Assembly: GCA_025677825.1 (NCBI GenBank)
Contig: JAIXMO010000047.1
Span: forward strand, 62,001 to 126,000
From: Helicostylum pulchrum
Taxonomy: Eukaryota; Mucoromycota; Mucoromycetes; Mucorales; Mucoraceae
DNA: 64,000 nucleotides
Reading direction: 5' to 3'
Every line of letters begins with the position of its first letter. The first letter of the stretch is position 1. A program made the translations under genes and the position numbers. Shown in pieces: positions 33,978-44,850 of this stretch. Under the pieces are notes generated by a model. It did not search any database, was not told where the DNA came from, and saw nothing but the letters and a program-made list of their open reading frames with translations.

Positions 33978-35045
33978 TTCAAGTTTGAGGGTTTAGATGA
34001 GAAAGAGACCACATACAATTATCGATTGGTATCACCATTGTTGGACGCCATTTGCGATTCAACTAATACCGCCACTTTCAGTCTAGGCAAAATTTGACTC
34101 GTCAGCATTAAGAAAGAACTCAAGAAACAAGGATCTTTCCATTAAGAGCTTCTACAATGCTGACGGTGTCATCACAGACAAAGTTTATGACAGTGAAATA
34201 ACTTTATTGGAGACACCTGGGACCTTTCGGCATCGATGACAAAAAAAAGAGAAGCCAGAGATTACCTAGAAGCCACTTTCGGATTGCTGGCCGTGCTTCA
34301 CTATACAGCCAGAGAGTTCCGCTTGTACTTCGTACAAGCAGCCGGTAAGGACATCCGAATATGGAGGTTCTGTCTTTGCGACGATAAGCTGTATTACATT
34401 TACAAACGCAGCAGTTCGTCTGTTACTTTAAACAGCAAGGAGTCTCAAGATTATTTAATCGAACTGATTAACAACATGTGGGCTTTTAGTGTAAGTCATT
34501 GCCTGTCTACTCATATACCATTTAAATACCCTAGCTTTATTTATTTTTCTTAAAAAAATAATCGCTGTAATAGATCTATCATACGGATTCCATTGATTTT
34601 ACAATTTATAATAAGAAATAAAACGTTATTATACTTTTAATCTTATTCAACCTGTTTTATTAATTTTTCTGTTTCAAATATAAAAGTATTTCTCCACAAT
34701 TCCGAGAGTGGTAGATATGAAGATCAGACATGATGGGTCGTTTAAAATGGTGAAGGTACTAAAAGACGCGTTGTATACTTTGCATAAAACAGTGCCAAAT
34801 TTAGTACGCGAGTTTCTTGTTGGGTTTCTCACGTTCGGTAAGTGATGATTTACATAATATTTACCCTTCTCTTCAGATAAAAAAAGTATCTAGACAAGAG
34901 ACCACAACTCCCATACTCCCATTAAAGCGCTGTCTGTCGAAATAGTCGAAGCAGGGCTGGGAGTACTACTGGTAACGAGTGTCTCCGTCGTTGATTTGAG
35001 CCTCTTGTTTGACTATTGCTCTAATATCGCGTCAGGTACGTCACT
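33978..35045 (+). pseudogene. decayed gene of unknown, apparently multicopy family
   Basis: Coding-like segments in changing frames: FEGLDEKETTYNYRLVSPLL from about 33985; then KFDSSALRKNSRNKDLSIKS and NADGVITDKVYDSEITLLET around 34087-34215; then KKREARDYLEATFGLLAVLH to NNMWAFS ending at a GTAAGT donor near 34491; after a plausible intron, YFSTIPRVVDMKIRHDGSFK and onward from 34687 to another GTAAGT donor near 34838; and an exon-like HTPIKALSVEIVEAGLGVLL to about 35035. At least two or three one-base shifts break the frame, one at an A8 run at 34240. The architecture fits a Mucorales-type expanded orphan family, from general memory only. Non-functional unless the shifts are sequencing errors. 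Confidence 0.5.
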
Positions 35046-35216
35046 CTCATTTTATACAATGAGGTATGAACTCCTAAGAGCAAGCACCAAATTACAAAGA
35101 CAGGTCAGGAGCGAGGGAAAGCAGAGCTCAGAAGTTCTCCAAGAGAGGTTGTCTAATTAGAAAATACAATATCAAAAAAAAAAAAAAAATGTTGTCGCGC
35201 GAAAAAAAAACTATTA

Positions 35217-35455
35217 ACTTACAATTGTCCGAAGTACAGAGTTGTTAAACTCTTCACTTTCTTTAACAATATCTAAAATACTTCTCTTCAGCAACCCAAT
35301 TCCTAGAGTCTCTAAGCTTTTGCCTTTTATTGCCAGATTGCTCCAGAATAGCGTCTGCTATTTGGCTTTCGCTTTCAACGTGAGCTAAAAAGACGTTTCT
35401 TCGATTGAAGCTTATTGATATTGTTTCTACTCAGTATGCGATAGCTTCTTCACTT
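35217..35455 (-). pseudogene. inverted broken 3' end of the same gene family
   Basis: On the minus strand one frame reads AHVESESQIADAILEQSGNK then RQKLRDSR, and another continues GIGLLKRSILDIVKESEEFN ... RTIVS-stop. A single base shift separates them. The last ~75 bp are about 75-80 percent identical to 33700-33776 in reverse orientation. It is the C-terminal exon of another copy of the family described at 33500-35045, so three fragments in both orientations lie within 2 kb. Confidence 0.5.
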
Positions 35456-36113
35456 TCGAGAATCTACAGAAATAAATAAATGCCTTTTGTTTCGAACAGA
35501 ATTCTCAAAAACCAAGAATATCATTGCACGGTTTATGGAGAATTGCCTTATTAGTTTCGTTGGAGTAACTGTAAAACCAATATAGTTCTTCTTTTAAAGC
35601 AACTATCTGTTAGGTTCAACACTCCTCTTTTTCAAAAATAAATAGACGTGTTAAAAGAAGAGGGGATATATAAGTAATGCGTTTATCACTGTATTAGTAA
35701 GAAAGAAAGTGATGGGAATATTTTTTTTAAAAAAAATATATATTGGTTGATAGAAAAGGAAACAAACAGATCGTCATTAAAAGTTGATAAATAAGGATAA
35801 AAACAAACAAACAAAAGTAGGTCTTGAGATGTAGATAAGTTTCCTTTTTATTATGATTTTGAAGATATAAAAAAAAAACTGGGTGAAGAATGAATATTTG
35901 ATGAAAGTTAAAAAGTATGTATAATAGCCTTTTTTTTTGTTTTTGAAAAAAAAAGTAAAAAAACAATTTTTTTTTTGGTGGTGGGTGGTTTTTTTTTCGA
36001 GAGAGGAGTTTTTTTTTTTAAAAAAAAGCGATGATGATATGTATATATAGAATTACAATATTTGAAAAGAGAGAAAAAAGAAGAAGAAAAGAAAAAAGTA
36101 CAGTAGCAGATGA
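35456..36113. other. AT-rich spacer
   Basis: 3' flank of the MFS gene with many T and A runs. Two minus-strand frames here (35727-35966 and 35908-36117) are Phe/Lys low-complexity readings of T/A tracts. No gene, RNA or repeat unit recognised. Confidence 0.6.
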
Positions 36114-37969
36114 TCAATCATCAGACGTCCAACCCCAAGATACAACAAAGCTCAAAGAGAATAAAACCACACAAATCTTGTAAATGAACGCATAATCTTC
36201 AGCCTCCGATTGCAAGATATAACCTGCTATAAGCGCTCCAATGGCGGGACCAATACTACTATATAAAGCAGAAATATTTGCTCTGAGTTTCATGCGATCG
36301 TACTGACTCCACATGATTAAATTCACTTGGTCCGCACCGCTCAACCATATCAATTGAAATGCAACGGCTATATAAAATATTTGTTAATATACAAGACACT
36401 ATATCAGAAAGTCATTTATTTACCTTGTAATGCTTGTAACACGAGTAAGGAAACATGTGTTGTAGCGCTATCAGGTTTCAAACATGGATATAATATAGCA
36501 CACAGGATTAAAGTGATGTGTACAGATGTAGTGATTAAAGTCAAGTTGAGTTGATGAATGAACCACTATTTTAACAAAGAAAAACATTTAGATGATTAAA
36601 AAAATAACGTATATAATGAATAATTACCCTTTCAATCGTAAATGACACAATCATTTCAAAAGTAGCTTGCACCATGACTAAACAAGCAATTGTATACATG
36701 GATACTTGAAGTATAGTATAAACATAGATGAATAAAAACGTATTCAGCAACGCACAACTAATGCCCAGAATAAACAATGTAAGTGAAAGTGTCTGTGTTT
36801 TCCAACTATTGATCTTTAGCATGGCATTATTCTGATTCTGAAAATAAAACGGGGTTTGATTCACTAACAAATCATCTTGCAAATTATCCTGTTCAGGTCT
36901 CATCCAAGAAAAGAAAGCGACGAGTGGATCTGTTGGTGTGGGTAATGGAAGCAAAGCTAATGCATTGGATGGTACAGTCGGTATAATTGTCATTGACAAA
37001 TGATGCTCTTCGTCGTTGTTATTGTGTCGAGAAGGGTACGCATGATGTAATCCGCTGTAAAAGGAAGGAGTGCTATCGTAACTATTAACATGTCTTAATG
37101 AATCATCCGTGTTTGTAAACATTCTATCCAGTTGACTTGCATCCTCTTCCGATATATGAGACAGTTGTTCACCAAAGATACTGTATGGCTTATATGATGG
37201 AAATGAAATACTGTTCTGATCGGCAGTCAAATGAAGCGCATTTTTCAACAATAAAGGTGCTTGTTCTTCACTGATATCAAGTTGATTTGCGTTGGCTGGT
37301 TCAACAGATATAAATAAAAGGGAGATTAACAGTAAAAATACCATTCCAGTGATCCACATTGTTAATAAAATCGTATCAAGAAACCTATCTTCAGTTATGC
37401 TGATAAGCCATCCTATCAATCCAGTCATAATGATCGTAATTGTTTTTCCCCATCGTACATATGATCCTAATTTGGACATAATAAGTTAATTTAAGTTATA
37501 TAGGAGGTGAAAATAGATTATGCACGTCAACAAATATAGCTTCCTTACCATAAAATAACACTCTGTAATCTCCCAACGTTTTTATAATCGCACTATCAAT
37601 TAAACTTCCCAACGGTTGATAAAATAAGCCGTTTAGAACTGTACACACTGTAACTGCTACCCAAAACCCTACAGTTTTATCTGGCTCTTCATCATTAAAC
37701 CCTGTTGGTGATAGTGATAATAATATAACAAACGAAAAGGATGAAAGTGTCGTTAAACTAGCAATAGCTGCTCCGTATAGATGTGATCGATTATCTACAA
37801 CCGCCGTCCATGTTCCAGAGAACAGTCGTAGTATATATACAATAGCTACAAGAAAGGAAACTTGTAAAGCAGTCAACTGTAACTGGTTGACTAAATAAAG
37901 TGGGATAAATGGTTCAAGCGTGCTTGTTATTGCATATGCCGTAATCAACAGCTTTGGCCAGTACAGCAT
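36114..37969 (-). CDS. major facilitator superfamily transporter
   Basis: Four exons on the minus strand: 37969-37549, 37466-36628, 36565-36424, 36367-36114; 551 aa. Twelve hydrophobic segments are expected. The N-terminal half (MLYWPKLLITAYAITSTLEPFIPLYLV...) and the final segments (NISALYSSIGPAIGALIAGY) resemble the MFS_1-like group with the LacY-type fold. A long polar loop of roughly 140 residues (about 205-345, rich in Asp, Ser, His and Asn) separates the halves and is probably cytosolic. It may carry regulatory phosphorylation sites (inference). Substrate unknown. The upstream in-frame Phe-rich reading to 38122 is T-tract DNA, so I start at the MLYWPK methionine. Confidence 0.82.
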
Positions 37970-40004
37970 TTTTATATTTACAGTGTGAAAAAAAAAAAAA
38001 AAAAAGTATGTGGAAAAGAAAAGAGAAGAAAAAAAAACAAAAAGAATAAAAAGAGAAAAAATAAAAAAAGTATATGTAACGCACACGCCACTTATTAAAT
38101 AGTCTATCACGTTATAGCTCACAGAGTACTAGTGACGTTTTTGCTTTGAGTTTCAATAGATCAAAAATGGATTTTTTATTCCAAATGGTATTCTTTCTTT
38201 CTTTCTTCTCCCCCCTCTTTTAAATAGTGAAAAACATATGCCTAGAACTAGAAATTCAGGGCCACAGAAAGAAAGAAACCAAAATTTACTATCTATCAAC
38301 ATCAGAACGGGCTTGTTCACCTTTTTTTTCTCTGTTTGAATTTACATTTGAACCACTGCCGCACCCCAAGTGTCATTTATTATACAAGCTGCCTAAAAAA
38401 AAAAAACCAAGTTAAATTCCTCACAACCAAAATCCCCTTTTTTACTCTCTTATCAAAGTATATAATCGCGTTTCTTTCCGAAAAAGATAAAATGAACAAA
38501 GATCGACACTGCAGAAAACTTTTTTTTTTTTTTTTTTTTTCTGTTCTCTTCTCTTATTCCTCCGAGAAGAGTTCGTGTCACCAAGCTATGACGCTAAACA
38601 AGTGACCTTTTATTATTACATCGTTTTTTGTTGCACCGATTGTAAAAAGCAAAAAATGCGTCTTGTTTATTGCATGTGATATATCCCAAGAAAAAGAAAT
38701 TCTTTTTTTTACAATCGAAGAAAGGAAGCCTGTATTTGTTTCAAAACTTATTTCTCACACGTAAAAAAAAAGAGATTTTTTTTAAAAAAGAGTGGTTTTT
38801 TTTTCTTTGTAACCGATAGGGGCTAAATTTATGACCAAAGAACCTCGGTTGTTTATTTTGACAGGTTCTATTTCTACTTTTTTAAAAGACCTAGGTCGAA
38901 ATAACCTTACAAGAGAGACATTGTAAAAAAGCAAGGGCTTAGACTTGCTTTATAGTAGGATCATTTACTATAATTAGCATATATTTACAATGACAAAAAG
39001 ATGGGACCTACTTTAGAAAAAAAAAAGACTTTTTAGATAGTCATTGATTTATATAATGAATAGTAGTTATTACAAAAAAACGTTCGGATCTCATATGAAC
39101 TTTAAAAAAATATATATAAATAATAACACTCAGCTCCCCAAGCTGCATATATAAACAAACTGTTCCTGCGTCTTCTTAAACAACAAAAACGTCCTTTTTT
39201 TTTATTCCAAATATAATAGTTTTTGTACTGCCAAAGGAGATATATAAGGTTACTTTGTACATTGCATAAAAAGTTGTATTATAATTCTTGTAATCTATCG
39301 TTTGAATCAAGTCCTTCTTTTTTAATTTATACTTTTCTGCGGTTTAAAATCATACATGCTTCAAGAAATAATAAAGGCCCTTGAAAAGAGAACCGGGGAA
39401 TAGTATATTTCAAATCTATACATATTCATCGCTTGTGTGTGTGTGTGTGTGTGTGCGTGTACATCGAAATAACGATACACACTAAATCCAGAACAGAATA
39501 GCAAGTCTCGTTCTGCGATCTATTAGACTGTTATTTCTAGAATACAGGAGTCGGGTTTCGAGAAGGATAAAAATCGCCTACGTGTTACTGCAGTACAATG
39601 AGAGTAACGATACCGAATCTAGTAGAGTTTCATTCATACGTTATTAATACAGGTTTTTTCCTTGTTTGTTTTTTTATTGTAATTGTAATGAACGTCAGTA
39701 CTGCGCTGTTCTCAGTTCTCGACTCTTACAAAAAACCAACCTTAAAGAAATATAGTTCGAGACTAAAAGAAACAAGCAAGGTCTTTTTTTGATGAAACAA
39801 ACCGTGACAACGAAAATGATTTCAGGCCATGCTGCAGACACGAGACGGAAACCCAGGTAACTGGAGCAAAATGTCTAAAAATGGATTTTATGTCTGTTAA
39901 CTTAATTTAACTTTTTTCATGCATGCAAAGGTTACGAGTTTTTATTGTCCCCTAGTTAAACATAATATATATTAAAAAACTATTTGTCATACATCACAAA
40001 ATGT
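37970..40004. other. AT-rich spacer with GT microsatellite
   Basis: About 2 kb between the MFS gene start and the acyltransferase stop (both minus strand). Promoter of the MFS gene is expected in the first few hundred bases. No gene recognised. Contains T runs and a (TG)n microsatellite at 39434-39460. Short frames at 38227-38605 and 39598-39792 are unconvincing. Confidence 0.5.
39434..39460 (+). repeat. microsatellite (TG)n
   Basis: About thirteen TG units, one interrupted by C, directly visible in an intergenic region. Confidence 0.9.
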
Positions 40005-41121
40005 TTATATAAAAGATTTCTGACTAAACAACAGTGCTTGACTTTCAAACCGGAGAAACGGACACAAAAACAATTTACTGGTAAGACTAAGAAACACCAT
40101 AGTTAAAACGATCGAAACTATCTTCGGTATCTTGTCTGCAATGTATTTCGGTACCATCATGCGCTGTAAATAAACTGCGAACCCCTGAATCATAAAAAAC
40201 AAAAACTGCTCCAACGTAATCCCTCGGTTCACTATAGTCATGATCGTTTCATGCATTAACGCACTAATAAAAAACGCGCGTAATCTCTTCAAAGAAACAA
40301 TGGCTTCTGTATAATCCTTTTCTTTTACCCCAGCATATACTTGCTTACGTAACAAATGTCGCATTATCAAGTTCCATCTATTCCCCCAAAAATCCTTTGG
40401 GCTAAAAAAAGAAGTTTTTTAATTTTTTTTTTTTTTTTTTTACAGAGATAGTAAACTTTTACCTTGTAGCTAAAAACGGTTTATTAAACACTGGCACAAT
40501 TCTATACCCAGTTACCATTTGACCAACAGAACTTAGAATATCGTTAGAGATCATAAGTGTATACCCTTTGAGTCCCATGAGGAATCCGTAATAGATGCAT
40601 TCCATTGAATACCATCGCAATTTAAAAAACTCGTTGTAATCCTCCAAAAGCAATGGTGTTAAACATACGTTCCCCACACTCATCACAAAAACCACCCCAA
40701 TACATCTTTTTAAACCTTCCATTCTCACTTCACTACTACTTGTCGTATCATCATTGCGCTGTTGTTGTACAAAGCCCTCGTAACCTATCGATTTCAACCA
40801 ACATAAAAACGGTTGCGGAGAAGAGGTTTGTTGATGTTTGTATTTCTGCGAACAAAACGCACCGACAGAGGCAACAAACCAAGGTGCCACAGTAAACGGC
40901 GTTGTAAAGCCGTGGTGCGTTGGCCCGATCAAGAAAGGTAGTAATACGTGAAAGCTTATATACCAACTTTTTAACTTTGCGTAGGGTATCGATGTTCGAC
41001 AGCAGATATAATAATCAACCAGTACTATCACGACGTAGAAAAGTGTATGCGGGAATAGATCCAGTAAAAGAACTGGTCCTGGAACTGTTATATTGATAAG
41101 AGGTCTACTCGGATCACTCAT
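40005..41121 (-). CDS. wax-synthase/MBOAT-like membrane acyltransferase
   Basis: Two exons on the minus strand, 41121-40463 and 40401-40005; 351 aa with multiple hydrophobic segments. The junction creates PFLATSPKDFWGNRWN, the signature of plant-type wax synthases and fungal relatives, and SALMHE follows, giving the presumed catalytic His near residue 270. The reaction class is acyl transfer from acyl-CoA to a hydroxyl acceptor (fatty alcohol, sterol or secondary metabolite) at an internal membrane. The acceptor cannot be told. The start is taken at MSDPSRPLINITV; an in-frame upstream extension to 41226 runs through the G12 tract just before the gene and looks non-coding. Confidence 0.82.
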
Positions 41122-41528
41122 TGTATTTTTTAAAAAAAAGTAATTGAAAAAAGGGGGGCATGGTAACTGTAAAATACAAATGGGGGGGGGGGGAACCCAA
41201 AAACGCGGCTTAAAACGCCGGTTCAAATTAGTCTTTACAAATCATTCAGGGTCCAAGCTTTTGATTAAAAGGTTTATTTATATGACAATCAACTTTAAAA
41301 ATGATTCCAAGTAGTGACAATATAGTTCTGATACATCCATAAATAAACAACGACTTATAAGTAATATAATTAGAAGTAAATAGTAGGAGTATACTTACTA
41401 CGAAACTATTTGACGAGTAAAAAAAACAATGCTACCAGTTAAAGAGAATGGCTCAAACAAAAAGCATTTCATTATGTATATGCCAGACTATACTAATAAC
41501 TGTATAATATACATATAGCTCTTTTTAA
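41122..41528. other. spacer with poly-G run
   Basis: Short spacer upstream of the acyltransferase. A 12-base G run at 41182-41193 lies about 60 bp upstream of the ATG. No gene seen. Confidence 0.6.
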
Positions 41529-41836
41529 TAATACCTTTGTTGTTACACTCTGTAATGCACAGCGGCCTTTTCTTTGTAATACATTTGGTCTCGACGATTC
41601 GTATGAGCAGTTCTATAAGGTTATCCGAGTCGACGAAGCCCCAAGAATCAGCAAGAGCCCTTGTAGGAGGATATTTAGTGTCGTCTTCTTTTGCAGACAA
41701 GACACCCGTTTCATATTCTTCTTCTTCTCTGCCGTATTTGTCCATAGAAGCAGACAAGATATCTGCCTCATCGTAATACTCTTCGTCCTTCAAGTCACAC
41801 GCATCAATATAATCATATTCATTGTCTTCATCATAT
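41529..41836 (-). CDS. exon-like acidic ORF, hypothetical
   Basis: Minus strand. After a TTAG acceptor at about 41836 the frame reads acidic and Tyr-rich (YDEYDEDNEYDYIDACDLKD ...), then DKYGREEEEYETGVLSAKED and ALADSWGFVDSDNLIELLIR, to ECNNK at a GTATTA donor-like site near 41529. Composition is clearly coding-like, unlike nearby AT-driven frames. The matching upstream and downstream exons could not be joined in phase; a candidate 5' exon near 42000 (MLLIIGYLHPKIG then GTAAGC) does not fit. Either a part of a gene with unusual splicing or a relic. Function unknown. Confidence 0.35.
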
Positions 41837-42765
41837 TCATCATAACTAATTTTTTTTTAAACAAAAGTAATTTGCAATAACACTTTTTTTCGGAACAGAC
41901 AAAGTTTGTTAATGCGAAAACTCCGCGAGAGAAAGTGCCAGCAATACTGATAAAGCAGCTTACGCCTATTTTTGGATGAAGGTATCCAATAATAAGAAGC
42001 ATGCTTTCCTCGAGGTCGTTTCTGTTTATATTGACATGATCGATTGAGGGAAAGTGCTTGACAAGTTTTTTTTTAGATATGAAGCAAATAAATAAATCTG
42101 CATATATTTTTGTTGTTTATAAACTTCAAAAGCTCTCACTCCCTTCTTTTTTCATATTTACTCTAGGTAGTATCACCTTATCATCTCATATCAAAATAGA
42201 AATGGTATTGATGCTTCTGAGAGAAAGACCAAAAAACATAAAGATGAATAGAGTAAAAAAAAAAAAAAAAACCAGTAACTCTAGTTTGTACTACTCTCCC
42301 CTTTTTTGCATGATTGTTTACCTGGCGCAAATTAAAGAACATTTTCCTTCTAGACTAGACACAGCGATGCCACAATTAATGACACAATTACCGTAAATAA
42401 AAGGGCAGTTTGCTATGTTGGCGCTTTATATTGTAAAATAGGGGGCTTTTTTGTTTACTCTAGATAGCTCGTTTATTAAAACCTATACTTACATAAGAGC
42501 AAGGCTATTGGTTATTGTGCCAACAGATTAAATACCAATAATATTGCCTACAGTATATTTTTCAGTACCAATATCTTTTTTTTTTTTACTTACACTTCAA
42601 ACTTCTGACAAATTCTTAATTTATGTACTATTATTGGTGTTTTTCATTTAAAGAGTTACACCAGTAAAGAGAAAAAAAGGTGCTGTCAAAATCGAACAAA
42701 TCCATGTATTAATAAAAGGAAGGAAACCTTTTTTAAAAAGGGGGTTTTATCGTTTCACAAATAAC
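41837..42765. other. spacer next to repeat copy 1
   Basis: AT-rich, no supported gene. A frame at 42058-42396 (+) is interrupted by homopolymer-like sequence and lacks recognisable features. It ends at the left edge of the dispersed repeat. Confidence 0.45.
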
Positions 42766-44147
42766 AAAGAAAAAAGCTCACATAAGAAATCACTGCTTAA
42801 ATTAGCAGTTATAATAAATATTGGTTTTTATTTTTTAAAGAAACAGAAAACGCTTTTTGGACCCAGGTTTTTTAATACACAATTGTTGTTTTAACTATAT
42901 CTTTGATAAAAAAAATTAAAAATAAACTTTTTTGTTTTTTTTTCGATTTTCATTTTTGGGGGTCAACCCCTTTTGTGTTTTTGTAGTTATTTTATATTTT
43001 CTTCGGATCCAATTTGCTTATCTTTGTAGAAAAAACATGCATGGTATAGCACTTGTTTATACGCTTTTAATCCATTTTAAATCATATTTTTAATGCAAAA
43101 ACTGAAAGAGTAATCGCTGTTTTAGACGTTTTTTTTTTAGGTAAAAAAATACATTTTTTTAGTGTAACATCGTGTAACCATTTTCAGAGTATCGCGATTA
43201 CGTAGAAAGTAGTTTTTTATTACCGTGTTTGAATATAGCACCGAATGTAGGTATTCAAAAACTACATATTGTATGTTTATAAATAAAAGTGCTACATCTA
43301 AAACTGAGCGAGAAAACGCGCTTTAAAGAATTTGCTATTTTAAGGACCGCTTAACTCAAATTTTAGCGGAAAAAAAAACGTCTAAAACGATGATTACTCG
43401 GTCAGTGTTTTTATTAAAAATATAATTTTAAATGGATTAAATGCACCAAAAAACGTTCTTTATTATCATTGCTTTTTTCACAAAGAGGGTTAAATTGGAG
43501 TGGGAGTAATTCCAAAATAACCTCAAAATCACAAAAGGGGTTGACCCCCAAAAATGATCAAAAAAGCCAAAAATGGCCAACCGAAAAAAAAAAATAGAAA
43601 AAATCGATAAAGATATGAAACAACAAGCAGTTTTTAATAATTGATATTAAAGACAACATACTAAAGACTAACTTCCACTAAGATACTTGGATAAAAGAAA
43701 CATTTCCTGATGTTTAATTACACAAAGAAAACACCTTATTTCGATCACCGAAAAATGTCCTTTTTTAGAAGTTACTTCTAAACCTTCACTTAAAAACACG
43801 CGTTTTTAAGAAGATAATGTATGGACAATGATAGATTATAATATTTTAAATAGTTCTTGAGCTTGTCTAAGTTATTGTACAAAAGAATATGGCGTGAATC
43901 GTTTTCTACAAGAGCTCAAGCATTAAAATTTTATTAATTTCTATTAAAATTTTATTGCTGTCAATTAAAAAATTGCAGAGCTATTTATTAGAATACGATA
44001 TAACAATGCCTTTAAAAACTACTTTCTATGATAGACAGGACTAAAAAGAATCTTTATGTTGTACACGTTCAAAGACTAGACGCTTTTATGTAAATAAGAC
44101 TTTTTTTTTTATTACCTATCACTTTTAAATTTATTTTATATATTTAT
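42766..44147. repeat. dispersed 1.4-kb repeat, copy 1 (uninterrupted)
   Basis: This stretch is nearly identical, in the same orientation, to 55468-56632 joined to 59835-60266. It contains no open reading frame of note. Inside it is a long imperfect dyad centred near 43253: the 28-bp arms at 42950-42977 and 43530-43557 are perfect inverted copies around GGGGTCAACCCC, and inner arms (for example GTTTTAGACG... at 43119 and CGTCTAAAAC at 43379) and outer arms pair less perfectly. The dyad suggests a foldback or MITE-like element able to form a hairpin. No terminal inverted repeats or target duplication were found around this copy, so its exact ends are uncertain. Confidence 0.85.
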
Positions 44148-44850
44148 GTAACCCGGTATCTATCACAGTTGTGTGGATCATTTTCTCTTAAGAACCGCGA
44201 TTACATGAAGAAGAACATTATCCTTTTGTGCAAAAATAAAGCTCTAAAAAAAGGGGCAAAACTTGCTTGTCCTCCGAACGAAAGAAAAGTGATTATTTAT
44301 GATAAAAAAAAAAGAATTAAATACGGTCTATATTTTCTCATGCGATGTATTTAATCAATGCGGCCGGTTTACAGAGTTACCATATTTTAAGGACTCTATG
44401 TTTTCTTATAGGATCTACTCTTTGAGGGGTTAGAACAGTCAACTTCGGTCGTCAGTTGAATGCTAAACCTCTAGATAAAAAAAATACAAAACTTTCAATG
44501 GTACTATGTGTTTTTTTTATATCTTTTGTAATATATATAAGGGATTACAATGCGGCACTTTTTCTTTTCTTCCAAAGACCAGTTCAGTCGTAATTGGCTG
44601 AATAAACTCTCCCCCCTTTATCATGCAAACACGGTAACTAGGGATCGCGCAATTCTTCAACAAAAAAGTTGTTTAACCGTGTACTACAAGATCCAATTTA
44701 CACACCTATACTCAGGTGTTTGCTGAAAACAAACTTTTTATCCAAACAAAGGCGTCAAATCACCCGGGGCTACTCAAAGCCCCAAAAGTTATATCGTGCA
44801 ACACTTTTTGAGTCTAATGAAACAGTTTATTTATGTACTTGTAAAATAAT
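44148..44850. other. spacer between repeat copy 1 and PIF1
   Basis: No gene recognised. Two short plus-strand frames (44169-44354 and 44669-44854) have no family features. Acts as the 3' flank of the PIF1 gene. Confidence 0.5.

Noticed and set aside
34169..34860. Intact gene at 34236-34553 plus downstream exon
   Set aside because: The frame opens only after an A8 shift, and upstream homologous sequence continues in other frames, so it is part of a decayed gene.
39434..39460. (TG)n tract as a telomere-like or regulatory sequence
   Set aside because: It is a plain dinucleotide microsatellite without telomeric unit structure or a neighbouring gene start.
40463..41226. Longer N-terminus for the acyltransferase from 41226
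   Set aside because: The extra residues (Pro/Phe/Cys-rich) come from the G12/A-rich spacer; MSDPSRP is a natural start.
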